Assembly (NCBI GenBank): GCA_015491615.1
Contig: WFVN01000107.1
Span: 1-8,419 of the forward strand
DNA length: 8,419 nucleotides
Direction of reading: 5' to 3'
Origin: Gammaproteobacteria bacterium
GTDB taxonomy: Bacteria; Pseudomonadota; Gammaproteobacteria; S012-40
The notes under the pieces are model-generated. The model did no database searches, was not told where the DNA came from, and saw nothing but the letters and a program-made list of their open reading frames with translations. Shown here one piece after another: positions 6,608 to 8,419 of this stretch (position 1 is its first letter; every line of letters begins with the position of its first letter). Made by a program: the position numbers and the translations under genes.

Positions 6608-6626
6608 TGTAGGGGCATGGGATAAT
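6598..6626 (+). promoter_or_regulatory. Sigma70-type promoter of the yibN-grxC-trxC-secB operon
   Basis: TTAACA (6598-6603, five of six matches to TTGACA) and GATAAT (6621-6626, five of six matches to TATAAT) are separated by the ideal 17 bases, and a TGG just before the -10 gives an extended -10. Transcription would begin near 6633, leaving a short leader of about 22 bases before the rhodanese ATG. This is the best promoter in the window. Confidence 0.75.
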
Positions 6627-6654
6627 CCGCGCCCCGTTCACCTCTGGATCCCCT

Positions 6655-7104
6655 ATGAGCCGACTGCCCGAATTCATCGCCAACCACTGGATCCTGGTCA
6701 CCATTTTCGTGGTGCTGCTGGTACTGCTGGTGCGGAGTTTCTTGAAAGACCGCCTGAGCGGAGCGAAGTCCGTTCCGGTCGCGGAAGCGGTGCAATTGGT
6801 GAACCGGGAAAACGCCCTCGTGTTGGACGTGCGCACGGAGCAGGAATACGACCAGGGTCACATCCTCGACAGTCTCAACATTCCTGTGGGTCTGCTGGAC
6901 CAGAACATCCGGCAATTGGGAGAAGACCGCGACCGGCCCATCCTGTTGGTGTGCCGCAGCGGCCAACGCTCGGCACGCGCCGCCCAGATCTTGAAACGGC
7001 ACGGGTTCACCCGCATATACAACCTGGCCGGGGGTATGTTCGCGTGGGAGAAAGAAAACCTGCCGCTGCACAAGGGCAAGAAGGGGAAGCGCAAACGTGC
7101 CTGA
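6655..7104 (+). CDS. yibN: Membrane-anchored rhodanese domain protein (YibN-like)
   Basis: This 149-residue protein has one N-terminal membrane helix (about 12-27) followed by a single rhodanese domain (about 38-138). The active-site loop is LLVCRSGQRSARAA, with the sulfur-carrying cysteine at C100 and a six-residue loop typical of rhodaneses. LDVRTEQEYDQGHI (57-70) and NLAGGMFAW (123-131) are further family landmarks. Rhodaneses carry a persulfide on the cysteine and move sulfur between thiols; the specific donor and acceptor here are unknown. The C-terminus is a very basic tail (Lys/Arg from about 140). E. coli YibN has the same size, anchor and neighbours (grxC, secB). With few positive residues before the helix and many after it, the domain is probably cytoplasmic. 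The ribosome site is weak. The gene ends eight bases inside grxC, so the two are probably translationally coupled. Confidence 0.93.
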   Translation: MSRLPEFIANHWILVTIFVVLLVLLVRSFLKDRLSGAKSVPVAEAVQLVNRENALVLDVRTEQEYDQGHILDSLNIPVGLLDQNIRQLGEDRDRPILLVCRSGQRSARAAQILKRHGFTRIYNLAGGMFAWEKENLPLHKGKKGKRKRA

Positions 7105-7384
7105 GCGTCGTTCCGCGAAGGTGGAGATCTACACCACCGGCGGGTGCCCCTACTGCGTGCGCGCCAAGCGGCTGCTGGAGCGCAAGGGGGTGGACTACAT
7201 CGAGTACCGCATCGACCGCCGGCCCGAATTGCGCGAGGAGATGGTGCAACGCTCCATGGGTGCCACCACCGTTCCCCAGATCTTCGTCGACGGTCGCCCG
7301 CTGGGCGGTTCCGACGACATCCACGCCCTGGAGTACCGAGGCAGGCTGGACGCCCTTCTGGGTCTGGATGGGCACGAGGAGTGA
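7097..7384 (+). CDS. grxC: Glutaredoxin 3 (dithiol)
   Basis: This 95-residue classical dithiol glutaredoxin has the active site CPYC at C17-C20 after VEIYTTGG, the cis-proline motif TVPQIF (P60), and the glutathione-binding GGSDD at 70-74. It would reduce disulfides and glutathionylated proteins with glutathione in the cytoplasm. The size matches GrxC, and the yibN-grxC-secB order is the same as in E. coli. The start is a GTG at 7097 that overlaps the yibN end by eight bases, with a purine-rich AAGGGGAAG just upstream. A second in-frame GTG at 7121 would begin directly at VEIYTT and cannot be excluded. Its stop lies eight bases before trxC. Confidence 0.95.
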   Translation: MPERRSAKVEIYTTGGCPYCVRAKRLLERKGVDYIEYRIDRRPELREEMVQRSMGATTVPQIFVDGRPLGGSDDIHALEYRGRLDALLGLDGHEE

Positions 7385-7392
7385 GGCGCTCC

Positions 7393-7830
7393 ATGAACGA
7401 TGACGATCTGCACATCGTCTGCCCCCATTGCGACGCGGTCAATCGGGTCCCCGCGGTGCGCCTGGAGGCGCGTCCCAAGTGCGGCAAGTGTGGCGGGCCT
7501 CTGTTCACCGGCCATCCCATCGAGCTGGACCAGACGCGTTTCCAGAAGCATGTCCAGCGCAACGACATCCCGGTACTGGTGGACTTCTGGGCCGCCTGGT
7601 GCGGCCCCTGTAAGATGATGGCGCCGGTGTTCGCGCAGACGGCCCAGGAGCTGGAGCCTTACGTGCGCCTGGGCAAGGTGGACACCGAGCGTGAGCAGGC
7701 CCTGGCCACCTCCCTGGGGATCCGCGGGATCCCCACCCTGATCCTTTTCAAGGGTGGACGGGAGGCGGCGCGCCAGTCCGGGGCCATGGACCTGCGCACC
7801 CTCGTCGCCTGGGTGCGCCGACACCTGTGA
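7393..7830 (+). CDS. trxC: Thioredoxin 2 with N-terminal zinc finger
   Basis: This 145-residue protein has the two-part architecture of TrxC. An N-terminal zinc ribbon has two CxxC pairs (C10/C13 and C30/C33), and a thioredoxin fold (about 43-145) has the active site FWAAWCGPCK (C70/C73) and the cis-proline in GIPT (P114). In E. coli, TrxC is a cytoplasmic disulfide reductase in the OxyR regulon, and its zinc finger tunes redox behaviour. The ATG at 7393 starts exactly at the family N-terminus (HIVCPHC), and GAGG lies about seven bases upstream. A much longer in-frame reading exists upstream but lies wholly over grxC and is rejected. The gene sits between grxC and secB, a position it does not occupy in E. 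coli. Oxidant-linked expression with the rest of the operon is inferred. Confidence 0.96.
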   Translation: MNDDDLHIVCPHCDAVNRVPAVRLEARPKCGKCGGPLFTGHPIELDQTRFQKHVQRNDIPVLVDFWAAWCGPCKMMAPVFAQTAQELEPYVRLGKVDTEREQALATSLGIRGIPTLILFKGGREAARQSGAMDLRTLVAWVRRHL

Positions 7831-7852
7831 ACGCCAACCCAAGGAACGAACC

Positions 7853-8305
7853 ATGAGCGAGCAGCAACCCCAGCACCAGTTCCAAATCCAGAAGATCTAC
7901 CTCAAGGACGTCTCCCTGGAGACCCCCAACGCGCCGCACATCTTCCGCCAGACCTGGGAACCGGAGATCGGCCTGCAGCTCAACAACACCGCCGTGGACC
8001 TGGGCGAGTCCACCCACGAGGTGGTCCTCACCCTCACCGTCACTGCCAAGCTCCAGGACAAGACCGCCTACATCGTCGAGATCCAGCAGGCAGGCATCTT
8101 CACCATCGGCGGCTACACCCAGGAGGAGTTGGGTCAACTGCTCGGGGCCTACTGCCCCAATCTGTTGTTCCCCTTCGCCCGCGAGGCGGTCTCCGACCTG
8201 GTCACCAAGGGGGGCTTTCCGCCGCTGCTGCTGGCGCCCATCAATTTCGATCTCCTCTACCAGGAACAGCTCCAGAAACAGCGCGAGGCGCAGGGCACTC
8301 ACTGA
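7853..8305 (+). CDS. secB: Protein-export chaperone SecB
   Basis: This 150-residue protein is the cytosolic SecB chaperone, which works as a tetramer, holds secretory precursors unfolded, and passes them to SecA. Family landmarks are IQKIYLKDVSLETPNAPHIF (12-31), the acidic/hydrophobic strand pattern around LNNTAVDLGESTHEVVLTLTV, YIVEIQQAGIF, the ICCPNLLFPFAREAVSDL-type segment (here YCPNLLFPFARE), and GGFPPLLLAPINFDLLY near the end. E. coli SecB is 155 residues. The ATG at 7853 has AAGGA at 7841-7845. A longer in-frame reading to 7754 overlaps trxC and is not family-like. The 22-base gap after trxC has no visible terminator, so it is probably co-transcribed with the redox genes. SecB is largely a proteobacterial protein, which supports the taxonomic call. 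Confidence 0.97.
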   Translation: MSEQQPQHQFQIQKIYLKDVSLETPNAPHIFRQTWEPEIGLQLNNTAVDLGESTHEVVLTLTVTAKLQDKTAYIVEIQQAGIFTIGGYTQEELGQLLGAYCPNLLFPFAREAVSDLVTKGGFPPLLLAPINFDLLYQEQLQKQREAQGTH

Positions 8306-8309
8306 GACC

Positions 8310-8419
8310 ATGGAGCGCCTCGTCGTCCTCGGTGCCGGCGCCTGGGGCACCGCCCTGGCCATCCTCCTGGCCCGCAACGGGCGCGACGTGTGCCTGTGGG
8401 GACGCGACCCAGCCAGGAT
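8310..8419 (+). CDS. gpsA: Glycerol-3-phosphate dehydrogenase GpsA (5' end only)
   Basis: Only about 36 codons lie in the window. The reading MERLVVLGAGAWGTALAI contains the Rossmann glycine motif GAGAWGTA of NAD(P)-dependent glycerol-3-phosphate dehydrogenase, followed by LLARNGRDVCLWGRD, where the strand-end residues would contact the cofactor. The enzyme makes sn-glycerol-3-phosphate from dihydroxyacetone phosphate for phospholipid synthesis. The ATG lies four bases after the secB stop without a strong ribosome site, so coupling to secB is likely. The secB-gpsA order matches E. coli and many gammaproteobacteria. The gene runs off the right edge. Confidence 0.93.
   Translation, partial: MERLVVLGAGAWGTALAILLARNGRDVCLWGRDPAR

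Noticed and set aside
6144..6836. A 230-codon minus-strand frame over the ArsR-type and rhodanese genes
   Set aside because: It overlaps two recognised plus-strand genes and the promoter between them, and shows no family motif.

Overview
This is a GC-rich chromosomal window from a proteobacterium, most likely a gammaproteobacterium. The gene order carries that call. In E. coli (from memory) gpmI/gpmM-envC-yibQ runs one way and yibN-grxC-secB-gpsA runs the other way from the same intergenic region. Both arms are present here with the same divergent layout. There are no rRNAs, tRNAs, transposases, CRISPR repeats or phage genes, and coding density is very high.

Left arm (minus strand, read from about 6069 down to 96): gpmI (phosphoglycerate mutase), envC (amidase activator with a degenerate LytM domain), ctpA (S41 PDZ protease), yibQ (divergent polysaccharide deacetylase), a YajL/DJ-1 family protein, and a small unrecognised two-helix membrane protein. 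Most junctions overlap or are a few bases apart. The exceptions are a 93-base gap before ctpA, which may hold an internal promoter, and an unusually long 94-base overlap between yibQ and yajL. At the far left edge, a short plus-strand reading frame may be the tail of a convergent gene.

Centre (6070-6212): a short AT-rich divergent regulatory region lies between gpmI and an ArsR-family regulator. The regulator has two cysteines, C37 and C103, 66 residues apart. That is the spacing of the redox pair in the persulfide sensors SqrR and BigR. A strong sigma70-type promoter follows the regulator gene (TTAACA, 17 bases, GATAAT), and an inverted repeat straddles its -35 element.

Right arm (plus strand, 6655 to the end): membrane-anchored rhodanese (yibN), glutaredoxin (grxC), zinc-finger thioredoxin 2 (trxC), the secretion chaperone secB, and the start of gpsA. 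Compared with E. coli, the extra pieces are the ArsR regulator, trxC, ctpA, yajL and the small membrane gene. The most interesting idea is that the regulator senses reactive sulfur or oxidants and controls the rhodanese-glutaredoxin-thioredoxin-secB operon. This is inference from cysteine spacing, gene order and the operator-like repeat. The families themselves are all known, so nothing here is an unmistakably new system.
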